64,000 nt of DNA, taken from assembly GCF_000020785.1 (NCBI RefSeq), contig NC_011126.1, positions 310,001 to 374,000 of the forward strand, in the 5' to 3' direction. Shown here in pieces: positions 1 through 9,911 of the stretch. Both the position numbers and the translations under genes were made by a program. The notes under the pieces were generated by a model. It was not told the origin of the DNA, ran no database searches, and saw nothing but the letters and a program-made list of their open reading frames with translations. The number at the start of each line of letters is the position of its first letter. The stretch's first letter is position 1. Source of the DNA: Hydrogenobaculum sp. Y04AAS1 (GTDB lineage: Bacteria; Aquificota; Aquificia; Aquificales; Aquificaceae).

Positions 1-2
1 AT

Positions 3-122
3 TTCTGGATGTGGATAAGGATACTTCCAGATTCCATGGTGTTAGGCGGAGCCTTTTTGCTGATGGTTGACATCCTGTACAAACTATTCATGCCTATAAA
101 AAAGATAGAAAAAGCAGCTTAG
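3..122 (+). CDS. C-terminal end of an integral membrane protein (partial)
   Basis: An open frame enters from the left edge and stops with TAG at 120-122, giving 39 residues. It is one hydrophobic helix followed by a basic tail ending KKIEKAA. The order R-x-L-P-D, G-G-A, then D-x-L-Y-K resembles the last helix of haem-copper oxidase/nitric-oxide-reductase large subunits as I remember them, but the piece is too short to be sure. A good hairpin terminator follows at once, so this gene ends its transcription unit. What is certain is that it is the end of a membrane protein; the family is a guess. Confidence 0.5.
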   Translation, partial: FWMWIRILPDSMVLGGAFLLMVDILYKLFMPIKKIEKAA

Positions 123-140
123 TTTAAAACCTCTTTGCTT

Positions 141-168
141 TGGAAGGCCATCTGGCCTCCTTTTTTAT
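141..168 (+). terminator. Rho-independent terminator of the left-edge gene
   Basis: The inverted repeat GGAAGGCCA / TGGCCTCC with a two-base loop and one bulge is followed directly by TTTTTTATTTTT. It lies 20 bases after the stop of the partial membrane protein and separates it from the porin. Confidence 0.75.
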
Positions 169-173
169 TTTTC

Positions 174-187
174 TTGATCTATATCAA
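174..187 (+). promoter_or_regulatory. FNR-type binding site upstream of the porin
   Basis: TTGATCTATATCAA matches the FNR consensus TTGAT-N4-ATCAA in all ten conserved positions. Its centre (180.5) is about 66 bases before the porin ATG at 247. A class II position (-41.5) would put the transcript start near 222, between the site and the ribosome site at 235-241. The match is seen; use by an FNR/CRP-family protein is inferred. Confidence 0.55.
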
Positions 188-246
188 TGATTATTAATAC
201 CAAATTGTATCAAAATATTGTCATCAACTTAATGAAGGAGGTTTTT

Positions 247-1593
247 ATGAGAAAGAAGCTGTTGTTAGCACTCTCGGTTTTTGGTATGGCTATGTTGCCA
301 TTTTATAGTGCTGATGCCATCTTGCTAAAAGCAAATGACAACGAGTTTGCAAACGTAGGTCTGAAGCTTGCTATTTGGGCTCAAAACAACGGTGCCATTA
401 CTACCAACGACCACAACAGTACAAACTTCAGCATAGAAAACGCAAGAATCTACTTTGCAGGCCAGATAAACCCTATAGTTCAATTTGGCGCAAACCTTGA
501 TTTTGCAGATAATAACGCTTTAGCTCCAGATGGTTCTGCAAGAGCTCATACTGGTGGTATAGGTCCAAAAACGGGGGCTTTTTCTGGTATAAGAGACGCT
601 TTTATAAACTTTAAATTTATGCCGCAAGCCCAGCTTATGGCGGGCTTGTTTGTAGACCCATGGTCAAGGGTATCGCTTGGCGATTTGTATTCTTTCATAG
701 TACCCCTTGAAAACTACAACCCCGGCATAGGCGAGATAGACGTTGATGGTTCAAAGTTATTGGGAAAATCCGTAGGCTTCATGAATCCAACAATCCCATT
801 TACGCTTGGTTCTGATGTGGGTAACGCTTACCGGGATGCCGGTATAACCTTGTGGGGTGATATAGGTAAGGATGCCATGATAAAGTACTATCTCATGGCT
901 GGTAATGGTAAATACGATTATGAAGCAGGTCAAAACGGTAATAGCAATCTAAAATATGGTTTTAGGATAGAATTTACACCTACAATGCTTGGATACAAAG
1001 GTACGCCAAGTTTTGTAGATGAAGATACGTTCCTTGGCAAACAAAACACATTGACATTTGCTTTTGCCTATCAACAACAAAAGATAGATTGCTCAGGTAT
1101 ATCGTCAAGCAGTATATGTAATAACCAGACCTCTTCCACCACAGCAAAAGCATATACATTTGACGTATTGTGGGAACAAAAGTTTGGGGATTTTGTGCCA
1201 AACTTCCAAGCTGCATGGCTTGACCAAAAGGATTTAGGGTATGCACAAGCTGGAACATCAGGACCAGTAGCTCAACCAGAAGCCGAAGGGTATTACCTAC
1301 AAACACAGCTTTTATACGATCAAGTTGTAGGTTTAGGAAAACCAGCACTCGTGCTAAGATATGAAGAAGATGAAAACAAAAATTACTATACCTACAATGG
1401 CAATTTTGTAACTGGTAAAGTATCTATGACAGATATATTCTTTAACTACTATATAGATGGTGAAAATGCAAACATATCTTTAGGTGCTCAAATAGTATCT
1501 CCAAACTCTGATTTGAAAAACGCCACCGCAAATAATGGCAATCAACTCAAATCCTTCACAGACTGGACACTTGCTTTAAGAACCGTATTTTAA
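247..1593 (+). CDS. Outer-membrane porin, phosphate-selective O/P-like
   Basis: A 448-residue protein. Residues 1-24 (MRKKLLLALS...YSADA) form a signal peptide. The rest has alternating polar/aromatic strands typical of a beta barrel and ends in phenylalanine (LRTVF), the usual C-terminal outer-membrane signature. The pattern of an N-terminal 'FSIENARIYFAGQI' strand, then 'GANLDFAD' and 'MAGLFVDPW', resembles Porin O/P proteins that let anions or small solutes across the outer membrane. The start at 247 is chosen because AAGGAGG lies at 235-241; a longer frame from 187 would lose the signal peptide. A single gene between two terminators, with an FNR-type site at 174-187, so expression may follow oxygen supply. 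Substrate cannot be told from sequence. Confidence 0.8.
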   Translation: MRKKLLLALSVFGMAMLPFYSADAILLKANDNEFANVGLKLAIWAQNNGAITTNDHNSTNFSIENARIYFAGQINPIVQFGANLDFADNNALAPDGSARAHTGGIGPKTGAFSGIRDAFINFKFMPQAQLMAGLFVDPWSRVSLGDLYSFIVPLENYNPGIGEIDVDGSKLLGKSVGFMNPTIPFTLGSDVGNAYRDAGITLWGDIGKDAMIKYYLMAGNGKYDYEAGQNGNSNLKYGFRIEFTPTMLGYKGTPSFVDEDTFLGKQNTLTFAFAYQQQKIDCSGISSSSICNNQTSSTTAKAYTFDVLWEQKFGDFVPNFQAAWLDQKDLGYAQAGTSGPVAQPEAEGYYLQTQLLYDQVVGLGKPALVLRYEEDENKNYYTYNGNFVTGKVSMTDIFFNYYIDGENANISLGAQIVSPNSDLKNATANNGNQLKSFTDWTLALRTVF

Positions 1594-1600
1594 TTTATTT

Positions 1601-1623
1601 TTCCCGCCTTTGGCGGGATGTTG
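1601..1623 (+). terminator. Small GC hairpin after the porin
   Basis: CCCGCC-TTT-GGCGGG lies 10 bases past the porin stop. It is followed only by a mixed T-rich stretch on the plus strand but is preceded by TTATTTTT, so it is a perfect U-tract terminator for the minus strand. Together with the next hairpin it closes both convergent genes. Confidence 0.55.
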
Positions 1624-1654
1624 TCTTTATACATTTTTGCATAGCTTTGTCTTA

Positions 1655-1686
1655 GACTGGGCGGATTCAAAGCCCAGTCTTTTTTA
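1655..1686. terminator. Terminator between porin and tetR (convergent)
   Basis: GACTGGGC / GCCCAGTC form an 8-base-pair stem around a nine-base loop, followed by TTTTTT on the plus strand. The stem abuts the stop codon of the minus-strand TetR gene. It terminates the porin transcript. Confidence 0.75.
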
Positions 1687-2259
1687 ACTTAAATCCTCTT
1701 TTGATGTTTTTCTAAATATGCTAAGGAGGAGCCTATAAGCTTTTTCTTGTATATCTTCTTCTATGTCGTCTATAAAACCCATCTCATAGAATAAGAATAT
1801 ACGCTCCAACGTGCCTATGAAAAGCGCTGTGGCATATTCTGGTTGTATGCCTATCTCTTCATGGCTTTTAAAAAATTCGTATATAACATCTTTTGGCATT
1901 TTACCATCTTTTAGCTTTAGCTCATAGTCTATTTTAAAATAATGAAATAGATTTATAAACTTAAAAGCCTCTGGGTTTGTAAAAGCATAATTTAAAAACG
2001 CTTCGGATAGATTTTTTAAAGCTTCTTCAAAGTTTTGGGCTTTTGATAAGGCGCTACTTAAGTGGTTATAAAACTCCTGCGAGCTATTTAGAAAAAGAGA
2101 TTTTACTATTTGCTCTTTGCTGTCAAAATGCCTATATATGGCTCCTTCTGTTATGCCCACCGCTCTTGCTATGTCTTTTATGGTAGTTTCTCTAATGCCT
2201 TTATTTGAAAATATTTTAAGAGCCTCGTGCAATATCCTGTTTCTTGTTCTTTTTGGCAT
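1684..2259 (-). CDS. TetR/AcrR-family transcriptional regulator
   Basis: 191 residues. The N-terminal ~50 residues are a classic TetR helix-turn-helix: ILHEALKIFSNKG, then TTIKDIARAVGITEGAIYRHF and a following SKEQIVKSL helix. The remaining ~140 residues are the helical ligand/dimer domain with no recognisable ligand signature. It is the last gene of the dapA-to-tetR operon, 25 bases after trmI. The 25-base gap holds the direct repeat AACAT at 2271-2275 and 2281-2285, ten bases apart, which might be part of an operator. No efflux pump lies next to it, so its target is unknown. Confidence 0.85.
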   Translation of the reverse strand: MPKRTRNRILHEALKIFSNKGIRETTIKDIARAVGITEGAIYRHFDSKEQIVKSLFLNSSQEFYNHLSSALSKAQNFEEALKNLSEAFLNYAFTNPEAFKFINLFHYFKIDYELKLKDGKMPKDVIYEFFKSHEEIGIQPEYATALFIGTLERIFLFYEMGFIDDIEEDIQEKAYRLLLSIFRKTSKEDLS

Positions 2260-2284
2260 GATAAGATATTAACATAAGTAAACA

Positions 2285-3046
2285 TTAACAGCTATGATTT
2301 ATATTTCTGGTAAATATCAGTATAGCTGTATGAGCTGGCATAAAATCTTCTGGTCTTAGTCTATCTGGATTTGGTTTTAACTTTCTAAGCAATATCTCAG
2401 ATATTTCATAAACAAAGAATTTATCTTTTAATGATTCTAAAAGCTTTGAAACTTGGTTGTAGGTGGGTACCAAAAAACATACGTTTGCACCGGGTTTAAG
2501 CTCTTTGTGCAACTTATCTATGTACTCCCAAGGTTCTTTTGTGTCTATAAAAGCACAGTCAAAAAATCCTTCGTCGTATTTTGCATCGTTGTAGTTTGCT
2601 AGTGTGGCTTTTAACCTATCGTCTAAAAATCCAAAGGTTTTTAAGTTTTTAATAGCGTTGTCGTAAGCTTTTTGGTTTTCTTCGTGGGTGTATAAAATGG
2701 CATCTTCTTTCATGGTTTTTAATATAATGACACTCATTACAGCGCTTCCCATACCAAACTCAAGTATTCTTTTACAAGATGGTATATCTAATTTTATAGC
2801 CGTATAAAAAGCATCTTTTGGATATACTATTTGAGTTTCTCTTTTGAATCCATATTTTACAATTTCTTCGAGGGTGGGTTTTGCTACAAAAAATCCGTTT
2901 AAGAAAATGCCTTCTTCTTTGCCTATGATGTCATCGTATTTTAGTATGTGAGATTTTACGTTTAGGCTTTCGCCCTTTTTTACTCTTTTTATATAGACTC
3001 TATCGCTGTATCTTATTGTAACTAAATCGTTTTCCAATATCATCAA
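2285..3046 (-). CDS. trmI: tRNA (adenine-58-N1)-methyltransferase
   Basis: 253 residues. Expected to add a methyl group from SAM to N1 of adenine 58 in the tRNA T-loop, a modification known to stabilise tRNA in thermophiles. The N-terminal half carries a small beta domain, then QIVYPKDA and the SAM-binding segment [12 protein letters not shown], where the family normally has GSGALT, so one motif glycine is replaced. Near the C-terminus [19 protein letters not shown] matches the family's closing motif. The start overlaps the accB stop by 4 bases. Most likely a homotetramer in the cytoplasm, as in the family. Confidence 0.85.
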   Translation of the reverse strand: MMILENDLVTIRYSDRVYIKRVKKGESLNVKSHILKYDDIIGKEEGIFLNGFFVAKPTLEEIVKYGFKRETQIVYPKDAFYTAIKLDIPSCKRILEFGMGSAVMSVIILKTMKEDAILYTHEENQKAYDNAIKNLKTFGFLDDRLKATLANYNDAKYDEGFFDCAFIDTKEPWEYIDKLHKELKPGANVCFLVPTYNQVSKLLESLKDKFFVYEISEILLRKLKPNPDRLRPEDFMPAHTAILIFTRNINHSC

Positions 3047-3489
3047 ATTGGGGATATTTCAAAGAGAGGCTGACCGTATTCTACTATTTCACCGTTTTCT
3101 ACCAAAATATTTTCTATCCTACCTCTTACATCGGATTCTATTTCGTTCATAACTTTTAAAGCTTCTATTATACACAAGGTTTGGCCTGGTGATACTATGT
3201 CTCCTACTTCTACGAAAGGTGGTGCATCTGGAGAAGGCGCTCTGTAAAAAGTACCCACCAATGGGCTTGTGATAACGTGATAGTTAGATTTTTGCTCTTC
3301 TTTAGGTGCTTGCACTTCTTCTTTCTGCCGTGAAACTTCCAATGGCCTTGTATCCTTTGGCACTTCTTCTACTATATAAGTTTGACCTTTTTCAAGTTCT
3401 AACGTAAAATCTCCAGAGGTAAGCTTCAACCTCTGTAAACTTGAGCTATCTAAGGCTTTTATAAGGGCTAGTATAGGTTCTAAATCCAT
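3043..3489 (-). CDS. accB: Biotin carboxyl carrier protein of acetyl-CoA carboxylase
   Basis: 148 residues from the ATG at 3489, which begins one base after the efp stop; a longer reading from 3513 would overlap efp. An N-terminal helical domain (residues 1-33) is joined by a charged linker (about 40-70) to a biotinyl domain. The biotin-accepting lysine is K112 in EALKVMNE (EAMKM in many homologues). [13 protein letters not shown] is the conserved 'thumb' region typical of AccB. It carries CO2 between biotin carboxylase and the carboxyltransferase in fatty-acid synthesis. The pairing efp-accB is common in bacteria, but accC does not follow here. Confidence 0.93.
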   Translation of the reverse strand: MDLEPILALIKALDSSSLQRLKLTSGDFTLELEKGQTYIVEEVPKDTRPLEVSRQKEEVQAPKEEQKSNYHVITSPLVGTFYRAPSPDAPPFVEVGDIVSPGQTLCIIEALKVMNEIESDVRGRIENILVENGEIVEYGQPLFEISPI

Positions 3490-3490
3490 A

Positions 3491-4075
3491 TTACTTTTTC
3501 TGTGCTCTATCAAGCCTTTCCAAATATTGGCCTGTTCTCGTATCCACTTTTACTATATCACCTTCGTTTATAAAAAATGGTACTTGAATAACGGCTCCGG
3601 TTTCAAGTTTTGCAGGCTTTGAGCCACCAGCTGCGGTATCTCCTTTGAAGCCCGGGTCTGTTTCTATTACTTCAAGCTCCACTGCCTTTGGAAGCTCTAT
3701 ACCTATCGGTTTATTCTTGTAGATAAAAACTACTACAGTCATACCTTCTTTTAAAAATTTTGCCTCTTCCTTTATATCTTCCGCATTTATGCTTATCATT
3801 TCGTGAGTGTTTTGGGTAAGGAAGTGATATTCGTCTGCATCCTTATAAGAAAACTCTGCAAACACTTGCTCAAAATCTGCAAGTTCTATACTGTCAGAGG
3901 ACTTGTAGGTGATTTCGATAGCGTTGCCAGTGTTCATGTTTTTGGCTTTTACTCTGACAAAAGCCTGGCCTTTACCAGGTTTTACGTGGTCGTAATCCAC
4001 AACTCTGTAGGGCTCACCCTTGTACTCAATAAACATATCCCTTTGAATGCGGTTTATATCAATCTTTTCAGCCAT
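3491..4075 (-). CDS. efp: Translation elongation factor P
   Basis: 194 residues with the three beta-barrel domains of EF-P. The loop that reaches the peptidyl-transferase centre is [10 protein letters not shown], with lysine 35 at the position modified in some bacteria. The C-terminal signature [16 protein letters not shown] and [10 protein letters not shown] are present. EF-P relieves ribosome stalling at polyproline. Its start overlaps the end of the DUF815 ATPase by 8 bases. TonB in this same window is a proline-rich client candidate. Confidence 0.96.
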   Translation of the reverse strand: MAEKIDINRIQRDMFIEYKGEPYRVVDYDHVKPGKGQAFVRVKAKNMNTGNAIEITYKSSDSIELADFEQVFAEFSYKDADEYHFLTQNTHEMISINAEDIKEEAKFLKEGMTVVVFIYKNKPIGIELPKAVELEVIETDPGFKGDTAAGGSKPAKLETGAVIQVPFFINEGDIVKVDTRTGQYLERLDRAQKK

Positions 4076-4823
4076 GGTTTTTATTATAGCATAAATTTAC
4101 CGTTAGATATTTTACAAATTGTTTTGCACTTCTACCAGAATAACCACCGGCGTTTAAGGCAAATCTATCGGCTTCTTTCTCAAATTCTTCGTTCCATGTT
4201 AGGTTTAGGCTTTTAACATGATGTTTTACAATATTTATATACTGCTCTTTTGAAAAGCCCCAAAAACCAAGCCTAAGGCCAAACCTATCCACCAAAGCGT
4301 AGGCGTCGTTTAGGCTATCTTCTGGAAACTTTTCGTCTTGTAGCTTTTCTATGGTAAGGTCTCTTCTATTTGAAGTGGCATAAACTATAAGGTTATCTGG
4401 TCTTTGTTCTATATCTCCTTCTAAAAGGGCTTTCATCAAAGAAAACCTTTCATCTTTTTCACTAAAAACAAGATCATCAAAAAACAGTATAAACCTATAA
4501 GGTTTATCGTAGATGTATTCGTATATAAAAGCCAAATCTTCAAGGTTTGATTTGTAGGCTTGTATCATCCTAAGCCCTTCGTCTTTAAATCTAAAAAGCA
4601 TAGATTTTACCAAGGCAGATTTACCACTTCCTCTTCTTCCCCAAAGTAAAACATCGTTTGCCATATACCCTTTTACAAAGCAATGTGTATTTTTTATAAG
4701 TTTTTCTTTTTGGTCATCTATGAAAAGAAGATCATCTGGGTTTATAAGATCTGGTCTTTTTATAGGTTCTAAGTTTTTTTCTATTATCCTAAAAGCCAAA
4801 AAGGTTTTTAGTTCTAAGCTCAT
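4068..4823 (-). CDS. DUF815-family AAA ATPase
   Basis: 251 residues. Walker A is LLWGRRGSGKSALVKS (about residues 59-74), Walker B is FILFFDDLVF, and IVYATSNRR is the sensor-1 strand. A helical lid follows. These match the DUF815 group of small AAA ATPases found in many bacteria with no settled function. Cytoplasmic, no membrane segment. It sits in an ATGA overlap after dapA and overlaps efp. Confidence 0.8.
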   Translation of the reverse strand: MSLELKTFLAFRIIEKNLEPIKRPDLINPDDLLFIDDQKEKLIKNTHCFVKGYMANDVLLWGRRGSGKSALVKSMLFRFKDEGLRMIQAYKSNLEDLAFIYEYIYDKPYRFILFFDDLVFSEKDERFSLMKALLEGDIEQRPDNLIVYATSNRRDLTIEKLQDEKFPEDSLNDAYALVDRFGLRLGFWGFSKEQYINIVKHHVKSLNLTWNEEFEKEADRFALNAGGYSGRSAKQFVKYLTVNLCYNKNHG

Positions 4824-5692
4824 ATAAGGTTGTATTTTTTTAGGACTTCTTTTAACTTTTCTTCGTTTTGAGGAAGCATTTCACAAAGAGGTAGCCTAAA
4901 CTCTTTTTTTACCATACCCATCAAAGAAAGTGCGGTTTTTACAGGGATTGGGTTTGTCTCTATGAACATAATCTTAAATATTTCCAAAAGATAATAATGC
5001 ATATCTCTTGCTTTTTCAAAATCCCCTTTTAAAGCGTAAGAGGTAAACTCCTTTATCTCTTTTGGCATCACGTTGCTTATAACAGAGACCACACCTTTAG
5101 CACCTAAACTCATCATAGGAAGTGTCAAAGAATCATCTCCAGAAAATACCGTGAAGTTTGGTATTCTTTTTAAAATCTCAGATATTCTATCCATGTTTGG
5201 TGTAGATTCTTTTGAGCCTTTTATATTCTTGTGGTCTTTTGCAAGCCTTTCTAAGGTATCTACAGATATTTCTATGCCTGTACGAGAAGGTATGTTGTAT
5301 ATGTATATGTCTATATCTACTTCTTTGGCTATCTTGCTAAAATGTCTATAAAGCCCTTCTTGAGTTGGTTTGTTGTAATAAGGTACCACCAAAAGAGCGC
5401 TATCTGCTCCTACTGCTTTTGCAAACGTAGTAAACCTCAAAGCTTCTTCAGTGGAGTTTGCACCGGTCCCAGCCATTATATGTATGCGTTTTTTTGCGCT
5501 TTTAACGGCAAACTCTATAACAGCTTCGTGTTCTTCGTAGCTTAAAGTAGGTGATTCGCCAGAAGTCCCGCATACCAATATGCCGTCTGTGCCGTTTTGT
5601 ATTTGAAATTCAATGAGCCTCTCAAAAGCCCCGTAATCTACCTCGCCGTTTTTAAAAGGTGTTACTATGGCTGTTATGCTTCCTGTTAACAT
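4820..5692 (-). CDS. dapA: 4-hydroxy-tetrahydrodipicolinate synthase
   Basis: 290 residues, the usual length. Condenses pyruvate with aspartate semialdehyde in lysine and diaminopimelate synthesis. The Schiff-base lysine is K161 in NIKGSKEST; Y132 in IYIYNIPSRTG and T43 in GTSGESPTL complete the catalytic set. First gene of the dapA-DUF815-efp-accB-trmI-tetR operon. A TATATT box ends exactly six bases before the ATG, so the mRNA probably starts on the start codon. The pathway partner asd lies 40 kb away at 45375. Confidence 0.96.
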   Translation of the reverse strand: MLTGSITAIVTPFKNGEVDYGAFERLIEFQIQNGTDGILVCGTSGESPTLSYEEHEAVIEFAVKSAKKRIHIMAGTGANSTEEALRFTTFAKAVGADSALLVVPYYNKPTQEGLYRHFSKIAKEVDIDIYIYNIPSRTGIEISVDTLERLAKDHKNIKGSKESTPNMDRISEILKRIPNFTVFSGDDSLTLPMMSLGAKGVVSVISNVMPKEIKEFTSYALKGDFEKARDMHYYLLEIFKIMFIETNPIPVKTALSLMGMVKKEFRLPLCEMLPQNEEKLKEVLKKYNLI

Positions 5693-5698
5693 ACTAAT

Positions 5699-5704
5699 AA
5701 TATA
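5699..5704 (-). promoter_or_regulatory. -10 box of dapA operon (leaderless)
   Basis: On the minus strand TATATT is followed by six bases and then the dapA ATG, placing +1 on the A of the start codon. No Shine-Dalgarno sequence is present in between. Confidence 0.5.
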
Positions 5705-5728
5705 ACCTAAAAATTAATATTTGGTTTT

Positions 5729-7240
<1,512 letters not shown>

Positions 7241-7259
7241 TTAAAAGCCAAATAAGATG

Positions 7260-7265
7260 TATAAT
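7260..7265 (+). promoter_or_regulatory. -10 box of the coiled-coil gene (decides its start)
   Basis: Perfect TATAAT at 7260-7265, with TTGTTT 18 bases upstream at 7236-7241. Upstream ATGs at 7257 and 7266 lie in or directly after the box and could not be transcribed from it, while the GTG at 7272 is exactly six bases downstream. Confidence 0.6.
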
Positions 7266-7271
7266 ATGGTT

Positions 7272-7673
7272 GTGAGAGTTTCAAAAACGTATAGGCTTAG
7301 TTCAAAAGCTATTATGAAGATAGAGGCTTTGGTTGAAAAACTTGATATATCTGCCACAGAAGTAATAGAAAGAGCTATAGAAGAATTCTATTCTAAAGAG
7401 ATAAAAGGCTTGCAGTGTATAGCCATAGAAAAATATAACGAAGCAATAGACAAGTTAAAAGAATCCAACGATACTATTTTAGATTTGAACAAACAGATAA
7501 TGTCTTTGTATGAAAAGATAAAACAATTAGAGTACGATAAAATATCCTTAGAATTTAAGCTTAAAGAAAAAGAAAAAGCATACAACAGGCTTAAAAAGAA
7601 GGTGGAAAATGTACCATTCTGGAGAAAAGACCTAACTGAGCTTTTTGGTGCTAAAGACGAAGATGAAGATTAG
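7272..7673 (+). CDS. Small ribbon-helix-helix-like / coiled-coil protein, unknown function
   Basis: 133 residues if read from the GTG at 7272, which is where the promoter geometry puts it; ATGs at 7266 and 7257 are in frame. The first ~40 residues (RVSKTYRLSSKAIMKIEALVEK...SATEVIERAIEEFY) look like a ribbon-helix-helix DNA-binding fold. Residues ~50-110 form a long heptad-rich coiled coil, and the tail is acidic (GAKDEDED). Possibly a DNA-binding or scaffold protein; no family recognised. It converges with DUF503 and shares four bases (TTAG) of stop codon with it. Confidence 0.65.
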   Translation: MRVSKTYRLSSKAIMKIEALVEKLDISATEVIERAIEEFYSKEIKGLQCIAIEKYNEAIDKLKESNDTILDLNKQIMSLYEKIKQLEYDKISLEFKLKEKEKAYNRLKKKVENVPFWRKDLTELFGAKDEDED

Positions 7674-7957
7674 ATATTTACAAATTCTAAACTTACTTTA
7701 AAAAGAATATCTGGCCACTGTTTTTCGCTAAATCTTATCACTGAGCTCAAAACTTGATTTACGCCTTCTTTGTCTCTTCCTATCACAGCTGCTCCTATTC
7801 TTGAGCGTTGCCAAGAATCGTGAAAATCTATCTCAGATACCGATATTTTAAAGTTGCTTATTAGCTTATCTTTTATAGATCTTACATAATGTCTTTTTTC
7901 TTTTAAAGAAATTGCCTGCGGAATGTAAAAATCTATGATGGCTACGCCTATTACCAT
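7670..7957 (-). CDS. DUF503 protein (YlxP-like)
   Basis: 95 residues. The segments ISLKEKRHYVRSIKDKL and DSWQRSRIGAAVIG match the small DUF503 family, known in Firmicutes as YlxP beside ribosome-maturation genes. Function unsettled. Own promoter: TATAAT at 7964-7969, six bases before the ATG. Confidence 0.8.
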   Translation of the reverse strand: MVIGVAIIDFYIPQAISLKEKRHYVRSIKDKLISNFKISVSEIDFHDSWQRSRIGAAVIGRDKEGVNQVLSSVIRFSEKQWPDILFKVSLEFVNI

Positions 7958-7963
7958 AAAAGT

Positions 7964-7969
7964 ATTATA
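7964..7969 (-). promoter_or_regulatory. -10 box of DUF503 gene (leaderless)
   Basis: Perfect TATAAT on the minus strand followed by ACTTTT and the ATG at 7957, giving +1 at the A of ATG. Confidence 0.6.
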
Positions 7970-7993
7970 GCTTAGTATCTATATGTTTATTTA

Positions 7994-8443
7994 TTAAAAG
8001 AAATTATTGCTGGTTAGCTTGCTTTCTATTTCTTTTAAGGTATCTTGGTAGGCTTTGTTGGTGGGTTCAAGTTTTAAGGCTTTTAATACATAAAACTTTG
8101 CTTTAGTAAAATCACCGAGCTTATAGTAAGTGTAGGCCAAGTTGTTCATGGCATCTTCATTTTTAGGGTTTATTTCTATGGCTTTTTCGTAGTATTTTAT
8201 GGCGTCTTTGTACTTTTTTTCTTTAAAAAGCGCATTACCTAAGTCAAAGTATGCAATGTCACAGTGTTTATCTTTTCTTATCGCCATTTTATATTGATAT
8301 ATAGCGTCTTTAAAATCCTTTTGTTTTTCGTAGGTGTATCCAAGCTCCACGTGCTCTTTGGCACTAAGAGGATCATGTACTATAACTATGTAAGAACAAG
8401 AGCTTAGTATCATAGTAAAAGCCAAAAAAACAAGCTTTTTCAA
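7994..8443 (-). CDS. TPR-repeat lipoprotein
   Basis: 149 residues. A short lipoprotein signal peptide ends at the lipobox ILSSCS, so cysteine 16 is the likely lipidated residue. Three tetratricopeptide repeats follow at about 30-63, 64-97 and 98-131, with typical motifs such as AYFDLGNALFKEKKYKDAI. Probably a periplasm-facing scaffold for envelope proteins. Last gene of the globin-sensor operon, in a 4-base overlap with mnmA. Confidence 0.85.
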   Translation of the reverse strand: MKKLVFLAFTMILSSCSYIVIVHDPLSAKEHVELGYTYEKQKDFKDAIYQYKMAIRKDKHCDIAYFDLGNALFKEKKYKDAIKYYEKAIEINPKNEDAMNNLAYTYYKLGDFTKAKFYVLKALKLEPTNKAYQDTLKEIESKLTSNNFF

Positions 8444-9468
8444 GATATGATGCCACCTCCTAAGAGTATATCCCCAAAATAAATAGCTCCTACTTGTCCT
8501 TTTGCTACTTGCGTTGCCGGTTCTTTTAGAAAAATTATTACATTATCTTTATTTTCTTCTATATGCTTTATTGGGATGGGTTTTGAGTTGTATCTAATTT
8601 GAATATACATATTATCTTTTTCAAAGTCTTCTAACTTGTTGTAATCTTTTAATGTTATTGCATCTTTGAGAAGATATTCTTTTTCACCTACGTAAAGTAT
8701 ATTTTTTTCAATATCTTTTTCTACTACATAAAGTGGTTTATGATAAGACACCCCCAATCCGTGCCTTTGACCTATGGTATATCTGTGTATGCCTTTATGT
8801 TTTCCAAGCGTTTTTTGAGTGGCTATATGCACTATATCGCCTTGCGTCATGTCTATAAACTGAGACAGATAATCTTCTAAATCCATACCTTTTAAAAAAC
8901 ATACATCTTGAGATTCTATTTTGTTAGCCACTGGAAGATTTATCTTCTTTGCAATATCTCTGATTTCTTGCTTTGTCATATAACCCACTGGAAACATAAG
9001 GTAGTCAAGACTTTGTTTAGGGACAAGCGCCATAAAGTAAGATTGATCTTTTTCTTTGGCTCTTTTTATTTTACCTTCTTCTTTTATCACGTAGTGCCCT
9101 GTAGCTAAAAAATCTATATCAGCAGTTTGTTTTAAATAAAAGCCCAAAAACGCAGTTTTTACATCTTTATTGCATATGGCGCAAGGATTTGGTGTGAGCC
9201 CAGTTTTATAGCTTTTTATAAAATAATCTATTACTCTTTCCTTGAATAGATTTTCCCAATCAAGCGTAATATGTGGTATACCAAGCATATCGCATACTAT
9301 TCTCGCATCTTGCACATCTTTTGGAGAGCAACATACTCTGGCGTTTTCTTTGCATTCTTCTTTATAAAACCTTAATGTAACTCCTATCACATCATGGCCT
9401 TGTTCTTTTAGCAAATATGCGGCTACGCTTGAATCAACGCCACCACTCATACCAACAGCTATTATCAT
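8440..9468 (-). CDS. mnmA: tRNA-specific 2-thiouridylase
   Basis: 342 residues. PP-loop GMSGGVDSSVAAYL at the N-terminus; the two catalytic cysteines are in NPCAICNKDVKT (nucleophile side) and ESQDVCFLKG. Makes the 2-thio group of wobble uridine-34 using sulfur relayed from a desulfurase through TusA-type carriers. mnmG, which acts on the same base, is at 61322. A tusA-like gene is at 41707, beside a different PP-loop enzyme. Confidence 0.96.
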   Translation of the reverse strand: MIIAVGMSGGVDSSVAAYLLKEQGHDVIGVTLRFYKEECKENARVCCSPKDVQDARIVCDMLGIPHITLDWENLFKERVIDYFIKSYKTGLTPNPCAICNKDVKTAFLGFYLKQTADIDFLATGHYVIKEEGKIKRAKEKDQSYFMALVPKQSLDYLMFPVGYMTKQEIRDIAKKINLPVANKIESQDVCFLKGMDLEDYLSQFIDMTQGDIVHIATQKTLGKHKGIHRYTIGQRHGLGVSYHKPLYVVEKDIEKNILYVGEKEYLLKDAITLKDYNKLEDFEKDNMYIQIRYNSKPIPIKHIEENKDNVIIFLKEPATQVAKGQVGAIYFGDILLGGGIIS

Positions 9469-9470
9469 TC

Positions 9471-9911
9471 TTACTTGTAAAGCTTACTTAGTATGTATAA
9501 AAATTGTTCTTTTGTTTTATACCCTTGATAAACTCTAAAGCGCCCGTTTGAGTATATGACAGCAAAAGCTGGGGTTCCGAACAATCTAAACTTTCTAATA
9601 AACTTATTTCCACCGGAGTCGTCTACATTTACCGAAGAAAATATAAAATGCTTATTTATAACATCCACTACGTCGGGCTTTTGCAACACATACTGATCAA
9701 AAAGATCACAATACGTACAATCGTTTCCATAAAAGTATAGCAACACTGGTTTGTGCTCTTTTTTTGATAGCTCTTGGGCTTGACTGTAATAATAAATATA
9801 TAGTCCGTGCCATACGGTAAGGTTAGCGTTTGATACATTGCTTGTGGTGTCATCGGCCAATACCACAGTACTGAAAATCAAAAACGTTAAAAATATCCTA
9901 AAATACCTCAT
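9471..9911 (-). CDS. Periplasmic thioredoxin-like protein
   Basis: 146 residues. Signal peptide MRYFRIFLTFLIFSTVVLA, then a thioredoxin fold with the redox pair in YGNDCTYCDLFD and the cis-proline in FGTPAFAV. Such proteins reduce or isomerise disulfides, or support cytochrome or sulfur oxidation, in the periplasm. It lies in a 4-base overlap after mlaE. A relative with a lipid anchor is at 63160. Confidence 0.8.
   Translation of the reverse strand: MRYFRIFLTFLIFSTVVLADDTTSNVSNANLTVWHGLYIYYYSQAQELSKKEHKPVLLYFYGNDCTYCDLFDQYVLQKPDVVDVINKHFIFSSVNVDDSGGNKFIRKFRLFGTPAFAVIYSNGRFRVYQGYKTKEQFLYILSKLYK

Noticed and set aside
980-1348. 122-codon minus-strand open frame inside the porin gene
   Set aside because: Antisense to a clear coding gene, no ribosome site and no recognisable fold.
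3803-4216. 137-codon plus-strand frame across efp and DUF815 gene
   Set aside because: Antisense shadow of two strongly supported genes.
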